Origin: Owenia fusiformis
Lineage: Eukaryota > Annelida > Polychaeta > Sabellida > Oweniidae
Reading direction: 5' to 3'
DNA: 64,000 bases
Assembly: GCA_903813345.2 (NCBI GenBank)
Contig: CAIIXF020000001.1
Coordinates: 49,371,885 to 49,435,884 of the forward strand
Position 1 is the first letter of the stretch. Every line of letters starts with the position of its first letter. Of this stretch, positions 35,051 through 49,900 are shown one piece after another. The notes below the pieces were generated by a model. The model was not told the origin of the DNA and made no database searches. It worked only from the letters and a program-made list of their open reading frames with translations. A program made the translations under genes and the position numbers.

Positions 35051-35205
35051 AACACATATTTTGTATGGCATTGAGGCAAGTTGAGAAAATACCATGTGCA
35101 TCTTTCCTAAGTGACATCTATATTATTGAGTAGAGTGGATGTTTATTCTAAATAGGGAATTCGAGGGAGGTAGTCATTAGCGAATGGAATGGATAATAGT
35201 ATACA

Positions 35206-36028
35206 TATCATGAAAGGATCTTGTACACCTGCCATTGTGATCTCCCCATGAACAAAAATAAATTCATCTGATTTTTCAAAATAAATATACTGCTTTTATT
35301 ATTACATTTATATGTACACTAGTATCTTGTTGACCTATATTCAGCACTGTATTGATGAATGGGCCACTTTTTAGGGCAATATTCAATCATAAAGTGTACA
35401 GGGGTAGAGATGCCAAACCAGGAAGTCTTTTTGTGTCTGTCAAAATCCATTTGCATCCTACACATCCCTACATCTTATCAAAATATGTTATTAATTAATG
35501 AATCATAACAGTATAATCTTTGTATTTACAAAGTTGTATGGGATTTCATAAGTGTAAAAGTTGCTTTTGAAGCATTTTTCTATAGCCATTTTGTAGGAAA
35601 AAAATGATGAAAAAAATGAATAATCTTTTAGTTTGAAGTATGACCTGAATCGATTGCAAACTTTATATTTGCACATCTGATCTGAAATACCATTTGTGTC
35701 ATATTGTGAAATTATTTAATTTGCAATCGATTCAGGTCATAGTGTATTTTAGGTATTTTTGTGAAAATCAATAGAAACCAATGGCCTCCATTGGAATCTG
35801 ATGGTATCCACATGTTAAGTCAATAGAACACATCCAATGTCAAGTCAATACACCCTTGCTGAACTTAATGACCCAAACCTCAGCCCATGTGGGGCCAAAC
35901 GCTTAAATATTTTCCAAAGTATTATGTAACATTGTATTCTTTATATTACACCTAAAAATGATTCATTTTGTTCATGGGGAGATCATAATGGCAGGTGTAC
36001 AAGATCCTTTGTATGAAATATCATGAAA
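35206..36028. repeat. Inverted-repeat element, ~65-bp ends
   Basis: tatcatgaaaggatcttgta with cacctgccattgtgatctcc (35206 on) is matched by the complement at about 35965-36028. A second inner pair, tgacctgaatcgattgcaaa (35641) and tttgcaatcgattcaggtca (35720), forms a short hairpin. No coding content. Confidence 0.7.
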
Positions 36029-37678
36029 TTGGGAAATGATTGAAAAATAAGTTACCCTCCCACCCAACCCATTTCCTGAGGCTGTACATTCTGGTGGGTT
36101 TCACTTAAATATGTATTTCACCCAATCCTTTAACATGAAATCTACTTGAATGTATGGATGTCACTTAGGAAACATAGAATGCGTAGAAATAATATAAAAC
36201 ATCACATGTTTTTTGTATTACACAAGTACATATTGTTTATGTTTATTCACAAACTGCAATGTTTTCTTTGCAATATCCCTCTCAAGTTTGCAATCAATAA
36301 AATTGAATACAATATGATACAATACATTCCAGAATATAAATTCATTCAGTGTGGTTAAATTTTAATATAAACATGATTGTCACAGTTGATTTTGTAGAAA
36401 AATGTGGTTGCCTACAGACCTGATAATTCTCGAAATTGAGGCACTCTCCATGGTGCACAGTCAGAATTAACAACTCTAAATGGTTTATATGATTACAAAT
36501 AAAAAGTATAATACAGTAATACACCAATGAAAACTTGAACAAATGACTTGTTTTCCTCGACTTTATCTTCCCTGTCCCATGTGTGACAGAATATAGGCCA
36601 ATGAATATAAAATGAAACAATGCCATATTTTTTCCTTATAAGGTTATAAAGTGGCTTAATTTTAAATTGCAAACAAATATTGCTTAGGATTTTGGATGTC
36701 TATCATTCCGATAATATTATCTACTTATTATGCTCCACACACCACCAACATATGATTAAGATATGCATAAGTACATGTAATTGTCTCTCTGAATATGCTT
36801 CATGCCAAGAAATCCCTTGAAATAAAACACGAAAACCCTATGGTCATTGAAAGTAACTTCTATAAATGGCCTACATAGAACAGATCTTACTACTAGGAGA
36901 TCCAAGTAACAGATAACACATAGTTGATAGGAGATTATGAATTACATATAGAGTGTTATATTGCAAACACATAATAAATACAAGAATAGATGAACATAGT
37001 CCTCAGGAGATATGTGTCCTTTGACGAATGTCTTTACCATGGACCAGTTGATAATTTTTGTATAGGTGAATAACATACTAGTGACTGGTCTGGTGTGGAA
37101 CTACATGAACTAATAATATGCATCATTTACACAACTAAAAGTAGCACTGTGTGTTCTATACACAACTAATACTAAAAAAGAATAGCTTCACATCTCAGCT
37201 ATATTTATCAGTTAAGGTTTTACAGCTATAAAAAATTGTAGTACAAAATTATCAAAAGATGTATCACATAACATGAGCATGTCTAAACATATTTACATTC
37301 TGAGTATTGCTTTTTCACATAAATCATACATTTGTTTCAATAATAAATATCTACTCGAAGATCTATCAGAAACCTACAAGAATTACTCTTTCTATTTATC
37401 AATTTATCTGAATCAAACTTCACAAGGGAGTATATCCTAAAATTTCTCCATAGTGTTAACTACATGTATTGTACAACAAAACTAAATAGTTGTATATTGA
37501 AATAGTTGAATATTGAAATAGTTGTATATTGAAATAGTTGCATATTGCACAATCTGCTACTACTGTAAATTCGCTTTATAACTATAATGGTGCACATAAA
37601 TAATATAAAATCAATTGCATAGTATATTAAATAATTTCACTTCTTTGACACAATAAGTTCTAAGCTTTATGACTGTAT
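36029..37678. other. 3' flank of the GLT8D1-like gene; no gene seen
   Basis: AT-rich sequence that probably includes the 3' UTR of the glycosyltransferase gene ending at 37679. No clear AATAAA was found on the minus strand close to the stop. A short triplet of atattgaaatagttg repeats lies near 37495-37550. Confidence 0.35.
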
Positions 37679-37887
37679 CTAGGTATTAATAGAGCCTGAC
37701 AATGTAGCCCTCTTCAAGTCCCTTCTTAGAGGTCGAAATCTCTCTTCGGGATCTTTAATAAAATATTTGTCCCATATATCTGCAGCCTGAGATTTCCTTC
37801 CCCATGGCTTGAAACGTCCATTCCAGTGTAAAAGTTTGGCACTTTGTAAAAATTCCTTTGAGTATCTTTTTCCTGATGGACTCCAAC
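37679..37887 (-). CDS. GLT8D1: GLT8D1-like terminal exon
   Basis: 209 nt, acceptor ttttgcag, stop TAG at 37681-37679; reads GWSPSGKRYSKEFLQSAKLL, HWNGRFKPWGRKS and a basic C-terminal tail ending SGSINT. Confidence 0.92.
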
Positions 37888-40800
37888 CTGCAAAAGAATT
37901 GATTGTGAAATGGGTTCTGGGGATGAATCAAAATTCATGTCATTTCTATTGTTTGAATCATGTGATAAAATCACATCCTCTATGACTATTTCATAAAGTA
38001 AATGATAAGTTGCAAGACCATGAATGCTACTGACATACAAGTGAAAGAATATGACAAATAATTTATGTAAAAGTAAAATGAAAACAAATTGATATATGAC
38101 ATTAGCCACCCATCATAAATGATAAAAAAAATGTATCAACTCATATAACCAATTCGCAGAAGAGTATTATGATATTAAAACACTAATTTATGAATCATAT
38201 TACAATAATTAACAACATTATATTAGGTGTGTGTTCGACTTGAAATGTCATTCCAAGTGTCATTACAATTTCAATGTCGCTAAAAGCTTTGGAATAGGCA
38301 TCAAATGAGAAAAGGATATTCATCAAAAATTCTATGTGGAAACCTACACTGAAATCATAGAATGATTGTTTAAATCATCAGCTACCCATCCTAAAGGCTA
38401 ATGAGCACAGGAATAAAATCAAACTATATCAGTTTGCTAATATAGAATGCAATAAATGTTGTTTTATACTTTCAAGTAATTCATCTTGGTAAGGGAAGAG
38501 CCACAATAAGCTTAAGGCGATTAATTATAGCTTGCATAATGTCTTTATTGGCTTTTACTACCTACACTTTTCAGACTATTCTCATGAGCTTATACTCAGA
38601 CTAAGTCTCAATGACAACTGTAAATTCCAACACTTTCATTAAAGATCTATGAAACTCGACAATGCGTCATTCAAAAATCATAGGGGGATTATGTTCATCC
38701 AAAAACAAATGGCAGAAATGAATTATTTTCCCCAATGGAAGACATAATTGAAAATAATTTTAAAAGAGCAAATAGGGAAAAGATGGAACATGTACCAATT
38801 ATATTATTGTCATTTTACGGCGGTAGTATAATAACACTCTTGTGTACGGTTTTAATTACCATAGCACTATCAGTTATGTCCATCTCTACAGCAATGATAT
38901 ACAGAAATTCTAAAGGGAAATTTGGTTCTAGTTTCGGCGTGACTTTATATGTTATTTATCCCATTTCTCTATCAATTTGATGACAGTAGAAATAGCTCAC
39001 GTTTTTCCTTTTGACTGTATATTTGTGTTTGTATTCTGGTTACAGCTTTGCCAATTGATGTTGAGCCTGTTATTACACTACTTATTTGGCTACCTACTTG
39101 GGTAGATTTGGGACTAAAGGCTGGATCTGAATAAAGATCCCCCTGGTATCAACTATTTTGGTGCCATGGTATTATTCAAGTAATTGAAAAAAACAAAAAA
39201 AATCCTGTGCACATAAACTGCAACCATACAAAATACACTATAAATGTACAGTGTTCGAATCAGTTGTATTTAAAGATACATCCGTTAAAGAGTGAAAAGC
39301 ATTGCACATTGTAAATCTATTAGTCTTTCAGGAGATGGCATTAACCAGAAAAACTATTGTCCGGGACTATAAATTATTGTCTAGGAGCTAACTTAGTAGT
39401 TAAAACATGCAGTACATCAATCCTTCATTATGTAATAGAGGTGCACACTTAATCTAATCAACGATTAAATAAGACAGTTACCTATCTGCTAGTTCAACTG
39501 ACTTCAGATATTTGAATTTCACAAATAAGGTCATATTTTTTCTGAATTAAAAATGGTACATTTCTTCTTGTGGTTGGAGTGAAATTCTGGTTTAGCTAGG
39601 GGGTCACAACACTTTTAAGGCATAAATTGACTTTCGAAAAATGATTTTAGTGCCTTTATATTAAAAGCAATATGCAAAATATCAATGCATGGATGGAGTG
39701 AAATAAGACATGTCCACTATACTGTATTGATTTGTAGTGTGGCCTAAAAACCATTAATTATAGTGAAATTTGCAACGCCATATTTTCTTTACACAAGTGT
39801 TCTATACAGTGCCCAAGCTGCTTATTTGTTTCTGTATTAGCAGAGATTTTCAATAATAAATTCTATAAACAGGCATTCATATCTGGTCTATTATGTTGCT
39901 ATTTGGTGGACATGTCAAATGAGGTTTCTTTCAATACTTCTTTCAAAACCAATGAAGTAGCTGATCGATTTTTCATATACCGTAAGTTTTAATTATTTGT
40001 AATTGAATTAGGATTTTACTGTCCATTGGATGTACACTGTGTTTGACTCCAACCATTTATGTCATACAAAACATTAATATCTGAATCCATAATAATCAAC
40101 ACCAAAATGCACAACAAAAATCATTTTCTCCACAGGATTTTAATTGACAGCTATAAAAACAAGTGGATTTGACCAGTGAAGCATTGGATTTAACAAAAGA
40201 ATGTCTCCAAATTGCCACATAATTTGACACTGAATGCTCTTTTTGTATGAAAACTAGTATCTACAACTATTATTTAAAGATCTAATAGCAAAGGTATTGC
40301 CAAAATCAATCAATTAAGTATAAAACAAATGTATGTATAATGAAGAAATTAATATTTAAGAAAGAAAATAGATATGTGTTTGTAATATTGGTGTTAACTT
40401 AAGATTAAAATTGTCATTATCACTTTCATTTTTCAACAAATATAGTGTCACGTGACATGTGATGTGGGAGAGTCAATTTTGATCCATCGTAGACCATATC
40501 ACCATCAGATTAGTGATATTTCAACTTCGCCTTGCGAGGGCATTTAATTTTAAACATCTTGAATTTTGTGCCAAAATAAAGCTACCCACGCCCACTTGGG
40601 TTTTCGTAAAACACCGACCGCCGACCACCGACCAGTCACTCTCCACAGTTGGGTACATGTGGTCGGTGGTCGGCTGACGGTCTTTTACATAAAGATGAAA
40701 AAATGCAAAATAAGAAGTAAAACTAAAACTGGGAATCCAATGACTATAGTACCTTTACTAGGTCGTGATTTAAAAACGTATAATTATCATTTCAAATCAC

Positions 40801-43800
40801 GATGAAAACGTTACATCGTCGTGGTGTGTAATGTCATATTTTTAAGTGATGTTTCAGTTGTTAGAAGACCAATTTCATCCTGGTTAGTCACTTTGGAAAA
40901 AAACGCACGTAACATTGCATTAAAGGGTTCCGATTAGCATCCCGTATAAAAACAATATGGCGGTTCCAGGCGAATCAACTGGATCAGTCCATTTTTAAGA
41001 AATAAGGGGAGTTCTGTAAAATCCAGTTTAGTGAAATTGTCTTTGAGATAAAGTTATCCGTTTATAATGATTTTGAAAACGTTATCCAAAGAGTGATTGC
41101 GTTCAAAGAATACATGTACAACAGCCAATATAAATCCTTGTATTAGAAACCGGTTTGTCTTGCTTTGTTTCATTTGTAGGATATTTCATATGCCAAGCTG
41201 TGTGCTATTACGTTATGGGGAAATTTAGATGCCAATTTTTCCTTATTATACACAAAAAGAAGATCCTGAAACTTCACCCATAAATGTGGAATTGATTTGT
41301 CAAAATAAAAATCACCCTTTTATAAATGTGTGACGATTTATAATATACTTATGCTATATAACAGTTAGAGGTGTTCACACAACGACCTCGAACCTGTGAA
41401 CCCTAGAGTATTATTCCGGGATCGGGCCTTTTATACTAAACGGTGAGCAACACCAGAAACGAGCGTTTGATTTGCTAAACGATATGCGTCACCCTTTAAG
41501 TTCATTCTTCATTCATATGAAACGCAATAACAAAAACACACAAACATCGTCGATGTTGACGTCGTAACGTTATGTTTGATTTCTCAGTTGTTAAACGTCA
41601 ACTGGTAAAAACTACATTTGATATGACAAAAAAAGCTTTCTAATGGTGTACTGAAATGGTAAGTCACTTTTAATCCCGATAAGAGAATGCATGTAACATT
41701 ATATCGTGTTCAGTATTCAGTAGGCTATGACGATAACAAATCATTTTTGTTTCGAAATTGTTAAATTTCAGTAAAAAATTAGGATAGATTCCCGTAGAAA
41801 CGATAGGTTGGTTAATGATAGGTTAGGACCTAAGGCAGGGCAATTAATCGAGAGGAGACGGTCATGACCAATTTGTTTGCTTGCCATTCGTTGCAAGGTA
41901 CAAAATCGGTAAAAAACGTTGCCTAGTCCAACGATTGACATTCAAGATCAAATTATTAATATTCTAAGGCTACAAATATGTTCGGTCTTTTACATGATAT
42001 GGTCGGTCTTTTACACATTTTCTTCAAACCCTGTTTTGAGGCTACCAGTGGAAAAGACCGACCGGTCGGTGGTCGGTGGGGTCGGTCTTTTCCGAAAACC
42101 CCGCCCACTTTCTATATTTTTCAATGAATCATTTATTATGACTACTATATTCATTCAGGAGCTGTGTACAGTTACCCAATCAGAGAGACACATGTTCCAT
42201 ATAGGGCAGTTCATTAACATATTCAGTGTTCACTAATGCCTCTCGCGTCATGGCAACATGAGTAATAATAACCAATCAAAATGCCATATTTACTCGTGAG
42301 AGTTCAGAGTGAAATACACATACAACATGGATGATAGTCTCTGATCGCGATGCTGAATTAATTTTTCTCGGAATTTGTCCAGGGAAATCAGCGATTCTAA
42401 ATAAAGGTAAACCACTCGAAAACCAGATCCATATTTTCTTATTTTAATAACTTTTCGAAAAACCTAAATCATTACTGTTTTCCGTGTCTAAATCATAGTA
42501 CTTGTCTATTGTCCCCATATAATCTGCTCTTACTAGTATACTTGGGCACCATTTCAGCTCTTTAAATTGTCCTCAAATGACACCCTCTCGCCAATATAGC
42601 CATTAGCCAGAACCCAGGAATCAGAGTCGCTGATGTTTGCCATATTGAAATATGTACTGTAATATACAGGAAAAATGGGGAATTTCGAATCAACAATATT
42701 TGGGTACTTTTATTACAAATTTCAGGTATTTATAAAGTGTTTGTGGCATGAAATATAATCCACATACATAAATGAACATCCAAGCTATATGTTTTATTAA
42801 GTCTTGGGGACATTTTGTGCTTAGATTTACAACTTTATGTGTCAAGAAAGGGGCAAGCAATATTTCTTTGTGTGTTGGATCATATTTTTTGAAATTCAAA
42901 CTCATGTTGCTATTAAGAGAATAAAACATTGACAACAAATGGTCATCTACCTTCATTATCTTAAGGTTATCTTGTTCTCATTTAAGATTCCCAGCAACTT
43001 GTTTATTAACTGCAGGGTATTAGGCACAGACACGTCAATTCCACAGAGAAAATGATTGAGTATTAATCTAGATCTTAAGTGTCTTACCAATGTCACGTTG
43101 TATTTTTCAAAGCCAATATAATTGACCAGATGTTTTCTCAAGCTACTTCAAAAATTCAGAAAATTACCTTAAATGCTTAATAACAAATGCAAATCACAGC
43201 ATATGTTCTGTGAATTCAAAGAACTAACATTTGACCTTGACATTGCTATTTGGGTTACTCTTCAGACTGAAATAAGAAATTTCGACTTGTTGACTGTAAA
43301 ATGATAACAGACTTGGCCCATGGATTTTTTGGTAAGAATTGTGATCTTCATCTCAGTACAGGTACATATTATGAATTTATGTACAATATGGATTAAATTA
43401 CAATCGCTTTGGATATTCCTGAGGTTACATATAGTTTGTATAGTTTACTGACTCAAATGTTGTCTTTTGTGCTTCCAAATTTGCTTGTTGATGAAGCTGA
43501 AATGAACTAATGAGGATAAATGACTATGATAACAATATATTAGTGTTTCATCTGCATAAAATTATTTTGTCCATGCCTAATGGAAAGCCACATTATAAAA
43601 TCATATTGGATTAAAATAGTACTTAACCATTTAAAACTGTGTTATTATAAAAGGCAGTGCAAAAAACAAAAATAAAAAAACAATAATAACATTTTTAATG
43701 ACAGGGAAACAAAGGTACACTAATCAATAGGAAGAATGATTGAGTTGTTTTCAGAAGTATCCTTCCCACTATCTCTTTAGACCTACTTGGGTATGCAGGC

Positions 43801-43958
43801 CTGTCAACTTGGGAACACCTAACATGAGTGACTTGGAAATGTTGAACACCTCCCCTCAAAATGTGGACACCTTGGTCGAAATCTGAACACCTTGATCCAA
43901 ATTTTGAACACCTTGGTTTAAATTTTATTACATCTTGCCAAATTTTGAACACCTCAAA

Positions 43959-43998
<40 letters not shown>

Positions 43999-46900
43999 AG
44001 GTACGAAAAATTTCGAATGGAATGCGTGACATATACGTAATTCGCGTGAAAAGTCCGAACGAAATGCGTACATTTTTTTCCGGCGTTCGTATTTTTGCTG
44101 TGTAGACGATCTTTTTTAGAAATTTTTCTGCAGAAATATTTTTGCTTGACAATTACCAGGTAAAATGCGTATTTGCTTGACATTTTCTGTCACGCAAAAA
44201 TAACTGGCGTGACTTCAAATTCTTCAGCAAATGCGTGACAAATACGCAAAATGCGGGACAGTTGACAGGCCTGGGTATGTCTGTCATTATCTAATTTATT
44301 GGTCATTTATTCAATGTTGTGCTCTTCAAGTACTGTCGACCAAGATTTCTTTAAGGTAATAGTGTTCTATGTTATTTTTGGAACAATAACCGTAAGTCAT
44401 ATTTCATTTTCAAAATCCAACTGTCAAGGTTGGTTATTAGATGATTTGTTAGGTCACAATGATATTAAGAACTCAATGATATCTCTTATTGACTAAGGGG
44501 TTAGTTCAGAATGCTGATGAAGTTTCCAAATTAAAGTTATTTAGCTCAGATATATCTTACATCTACATCAAAGTGTATAATATATCTCGATAGATGTTGA
44601 GTTTGGCACAGTTTTCAAATGTGTAAGAATTGTTTTATGGGCATCATTGTTACTACTGACTAGGGTAACCTTGTCAAAACCCCCAATCCCATATGTAGCT
44701 AGATAACAGCAATGCCAATGTGTAGGAAAATCCATTGAACAGTCATGGCTGCCATCTTTGAAAATATATAAATGATATTGGACCAACGGTATTTGAGTTA
44801 TTGCCTGGAAAGACAAGACAGATGTATGTATGTGCAGAAATCTATTTGACCAGCCAAATGAATGAACGAACCAGAACAATGGCAACGCCAAAGCGTAGGG
44901 AATCCCATCGAACAGAAATAGCTGGCATTTTTACAAACGAAATATATAGCAAATATCATAAAATAACACAAATAAGAAAGTTGTCATCAGAAGAAGTAAT
45001 ATGCTTTTTTATAGTATTCACATGGCAAATATGAACAAAATCGCTCCACTACTTTTCGAGTTACAGTAAAATACTTTAAAATGGTGGCCATTTTTCAAAA
45101 TGGCCGCCTTCTACCAAAAGTGTCATTAGACAGTGTGCCATGCTTATATTATTCACATACCAAATATGAACAAAATCGCTCCACTACTTTTCGAGTTATA
45201 GTAAAATACGTTAGAATGGCGACCATTTTTCAAAATGGCGGCAAATTTTCAAAATGGCCTCCTCCTACCAAAAGTGTCATTAGACAGTGAGCCATGCTTA
45301 TAGTATTCACATACCAAATATGAACAAAATCGCTCCAATACTTCTTGAGTTACAGCAAAAATCGTAAAATAACGAGTAAAGGTCGCCATTTTTCAAGATG
45401 GCTGCCATGTGCTATTTTAATTTCTACATTTCTAGCTTTATCAATGTCCTATATAATTTTTTTACATTTAAAACATAATGCTATCACAGTTTTACATATT
45501 GCACCTAAATTACTGTAAAATCGGCACTAAAATGGCCGCCATTTTTAACTTCGTTCGATGGGATAATAAATGTACCACTATGACCTAACATTCCTAGAGA
45601 ACAAAGGAGATACATACCCAGATTCCTCACATGCCACATGGGATCCATGAGTGTGTACTTCTTGTAGAGGGCAATCATCATGGGAGGTTGAGACCCTCCA
45701 CCTCCTTTCTCATTGCCATATATCTCTTGCCTGTAAAGCAAAACAAACTGTTACTGACCATTTCTCTTTGGTTTCAAACTCAGTGCACGTGCATGTATAT
45801 AGAAAATAAAGCTCCAAATTAAAGCTTTCCAATTCTCAGTTTATCATGACAAGAACTTTGCAATCACATGAGAGAACATGTTTACTTTAATAGTCTCCTT
45901 GTTACCTAAAGTGGCAGCAAAGAAAATAGAATGTAAAATGTTACTCGCAATCTAAATATGCCAATAATATGTTTCTAATGATTTCAAATGTTATATCTGA
46001 AATATCTTTTTAGATTTAACAATTACTTCACTTTCAGAGTAGGCAGATGTTGTAATTGAGAAATTTTACCAGTAAATTTTCTATTAATTACAATACAAAC
46101 ATATTCCATGACATATGCTTACTCCCCTTATTTGGAGTAATTGGCAAGTCTAAAAAACACCCCTTTATAAAAAAGTGGACTGGCCCAAGTGGCCAATATC
46201 GATCCCCAACTCATTATGTATTCATATTTAATAGATCTACGCTAACAAAATAAATAAATAACCTCCATTTTCCCAAAGGCGGGGAGGCTGGGTGGGCCTC
46301 TGGTCATGGAATAGGTTTGTATTGTAATTAATAGAAAATTTACTGGTAAAATTTCTCAATTACATACAATCCAACCTATTCCATGACATATGCTGAATAA
46401 AAAGTTAAAGTCCCCGATAAATCGGGCTACGTATACCGCCGTGTTTACATTAGGGGATTAGAAGAGTTTATTTTTTATTTAGGTATGCAAGCTACGTATA
46501 TCAATATTAGGCCTTCATTCATGTACTCGTGTGCATGTAATCAGCATGCCCTTCAATATTATGTAAACCAGGCTAGTCAAGTATAATGTACACTATTTAT
46601 GTGTGTACTACATACAATACAATTCCATGGGAAACAAAACACAAATACGTTTTATATGTTCAAAATGAGCCATTTGATTGATGCAAACACTAAATAGCTT
46701 CATAAATAACATCTACAAAGTATATCTAATAGTAATTTTCAATTTCAATGTTGAAACTTCCCTGGTTAAGATTATATGGGAAATCATCACGAGACGAAGA
46801 TCGTTCGCCTTCCTGGCTTACCTCTGAATCGTGTACCGGGCAATCTCTTTATATAGTTTAGTGAGAGCGGTGCGCCTGCGCAGTTTTAAACTTTGGCGCA

Positions 46901-49900
46901 TACTTTAAGGAGGTGGGGACCTCGTTACAAAAGAACTATATTACCATCCTAATGAGATGTCACCCAAAGAATAGTACATGTACCATTACCCCCATCTGCT
47001 AGTTGGATCCAAGACGGAGGCTGTTACATGTCCAACTGGAGACTGTTATGTCCTATCAGAGTGAGCAGTCTTAGCCATTTAAGGGTAATGACCAACTCCT
47101 ATGAATAGAGACTGGTTAACCAAGAAAGGGCCGTTTAAACCAAACGAGGTAACCGTTGCAGTTCTTCAAGGGTCCAGGTCACAAGCTAGTTGAGTTGAAC
47201 CCTTCTGCAAAACAGTCGAGGCCAAGCTTCCCACGTGAATCCATCTGCAGATATAGAGTGAGTGAAGAAACACTTACGTCTAAAAGTTGCAGAGAGTGCC
47301 AGCTAGTACCACCGGGCCCAGCTTGTGCATGCCTTTCTCCATAACTGTCACATCTCTGAGGTAGTAACTTGTGAGGCTTTGTATAAAAAACCTCCTACCC
47401 ACGTACCCTCGTACCCACGTACGTGGGTCCTGACCCAGTCTTTAAAGAGTTAAATCTTTAACATTTTTTAAACATTATTCTATCTCAATGTATGCTTAAT
47501 TATGGATGAATTTATGTACCCATATGCCTTTATTTCTAGATCGGACATCTGTCTCGTCATAAAATAAAGCCGGCAAATTCGACCAAGCGCATATATTTAG
47601 TATTTTTGTCAGTCATACTTTTAATAGTCCTATACCTTTTAATTTACCATAATGTATATAGAATTTTGTATAAATGAAGTGTAATTATATCTATGACAAT
47701 CTAAATAACGTTGCAAAGATCGATGCGCAGATCCACGTTTTATTGAGTTTGAATCTCACGCGTCATGCACGTGTAGTTATTTGCCGCCTAAACTTCCCGG
47801 AAGAAGTCTGAATATTCACATTGAAAACAATACTGCAATTCAAGTATGCCTATATCAATCGATTTTGATAAAAAATAGGTAATTTTGATTAACAAAAGGT
47901 ACGAAAAATTTCGAACGGAATGCGTGACATATCCGTAATTCGCGTGAATAGTCCGAACGAATTGCGTACGTTTTTTTCCCGTCGTTCGTATTTTTGCTGT
48001 GTAGACGATCTTTTTTAGAAAATTTCCTCCAGAAATATTTTTGCTTGACAATTACCAGGTAAAATGCGTATTTGCGTGACATTTTCTGTCACGCAAAAAT
48101 AACTGGCGTGACTTCAAATTCTTCAGCAAATGCGTGACAAATACGCAAATTGCGGGACAGTTGACAGGCCTGTCCTATGGAGTAGCTGTTTTTTATAGCA
48201 GGCACCCGGACAACAAACTCCTTATCTACAGGTCTTAGGAAAATCAGATCTATTATGAATGGATAGGGTTGCTTATGCCTTGGTCACATTTCGATTTTCA
48301 CTACGGCGCCCGGCCGATTGAGTATTTCGTTCAGAATTGAATTCACTTTTGAACAAAATACTCATTGGCCGGGCGCCGGTGCTGAAAATCGGGGCAAATG
48401 TGACCATGGCATCAACTAATGATGCTGGCGTAGTAAACAAGGTAACACATTATAAAACACTGTCCTCCGCCATACTGTAGCATGTATTTCTTAAAATTAA
48501 TTACAGACTGAAGTGAATTTGCAAATGTTATCCATGGGGCTTTTCTGCCACCTTGCAAACTGCTCGATGAATCTATGTAATGCAAGGGAAGAACACTTGG
48601 AATATATGTAGCTAAAATCTAGTATACTGTACCTTCATAACTATGGAAATAAACAAACGTTCTCCACAGTTTGTAACCTCTTTGCAGCACCCTTTGAAGA
48701 AATAAAGGCTAGCCTACAGTTTGGGGGCAGGGGCAGGGTAGTGTGATACGTACCTTTAAGTTCTACATAACTTACCTAAACAGTAAAAGCTCATGCAGAT
48801 CTGCCGTTCAAGTAGCACTGTCCGTCGTGTCCGACTGTTGCCTTCTTGTGTTCACACTTGAAAAGTTGCAAAGTTGCAAGAAAAGGGTTTGGAAACATTT
48901 ACTTCCTCTCATTTCTTACATTTGTACTCCAGTCAGGAGAATGCAAATCGAAATTACTTGCACCGCAATGGAAGCCTAATAGACGAAAATAATCCAATAA
49001 CGAAATATTTGAAAAGTAGAAGGATTCGCTATATTCGTTTTTAATCGCTTTTTGGCACAATTTAAAGATAATTGTGCGCACTAGTTCAGTGAATCATTTA
49101 GATGGAATTAAAAGTTAGAGTTGCCAAACTTATGCAGGGGAGTGTAAGTTTGGTTTTGTAAACTTCGACATTATTCATGGCCGTTTGATCCATAATTAGG
49201 TAATATGAAGAGTAGAGTTTTATTTTGACAATGATTTGATGTAAAACTGGTTTAAATGATAAAAGTTCAGCTTTGTAGTTTCTAGCTTTTTGCGCGTAAA
49301 ACGTGAATACAATGGACAACAACGACACCAAATCTTTGACTAACATACGTTAATAACGTATAATATTCGTAAGAATGAATTCTAATAACATTTGAAATAA
49401 ACATCTAATAAAATGTGGTGAATTTAATTGGTTGGAAACTCTAAGAAATATATTTTTAAAAAGATGTCAACTTTTGGACAAGGGTAAACTTCCCGGGACA
49501 TTTACAATCTGCATGAGGTAACAGGAGGCACGGATTGCACTGAATGAAGGCTAGGAGATTGCTAATCAGCACTGATGTGTTATACAGGTAAGACTGCCCG
49601 ATCAACAAAAAACATTTCGACATATCAAAAACATAAATCAAATAGCTCAAAAATAATGAACATTTATGCAATTCCGGCTTTATTTTATTTTACTAGAGAG
49701 ATGTCAGACCTATAAACAAAGGCATATGGATGCATAAATTCATCTATAATTCAGGATAAACTGAGATTGAATAATGTTTTAAACATTTAAAAATTTTAAC
49801 TCTTTAAAGACTGGGTCAGGACCCACGTACGTGGGTACGAGGGTACGTGGGTAGGAGGTTTTTTATACAAAGCCAACTTGTGAAGGTGTTGTGGGATGCC

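Larger units (their letters stand above)
47375..49874. mobile_element. 2,500-bp Mutator-like insertion in the DIRS recombinase
   Basis: Terminal inverted repeats are perfect for about 80 bp and extend imperfectly to about 105 bp (47375-47480; 49768-49874); the ends read GGCTTTGTATAAAAAACC and its complement. A perfect 9-bp direct repeat AACTTGTGA flanks the element (47366-47374; 49875-49883). Long TIRs plus a 9-bp duplication fit Mutator/MULE elements, though superfamily assignment without a transposase is an inference. The TIR itself holds an internal palindrome, acccacgtacgtgggt. No transposase is recognisable, so this is a non-autonomous copy. Its interior carries pieces of two other elements (47897-48172 and 48275-48412). 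Confidence 0.85.

Noticed and set aside
38735-38980. 81-codon membrane-protein-like frame
   Set aside because: No promoter, splice or family evidence; lies inside an AT-rich intron on the antisense strand.
43695-44183. Proline-rich protein frames
   Set aside because: The proline run is the reverse reading of a 33-G tract inside a MITE.
47373-49875. Interpretation of the inverted pair as part of the DIRS terminal repeats
   Set aside because: The true DIRS repeats and internal complementary region lie at 46.05-46.39 and 54.55-54.70 kb; the 47.4/49.9-kb pair has a perfect 9-bp duplication and splits the recombinase frame, so it is a later insertion.
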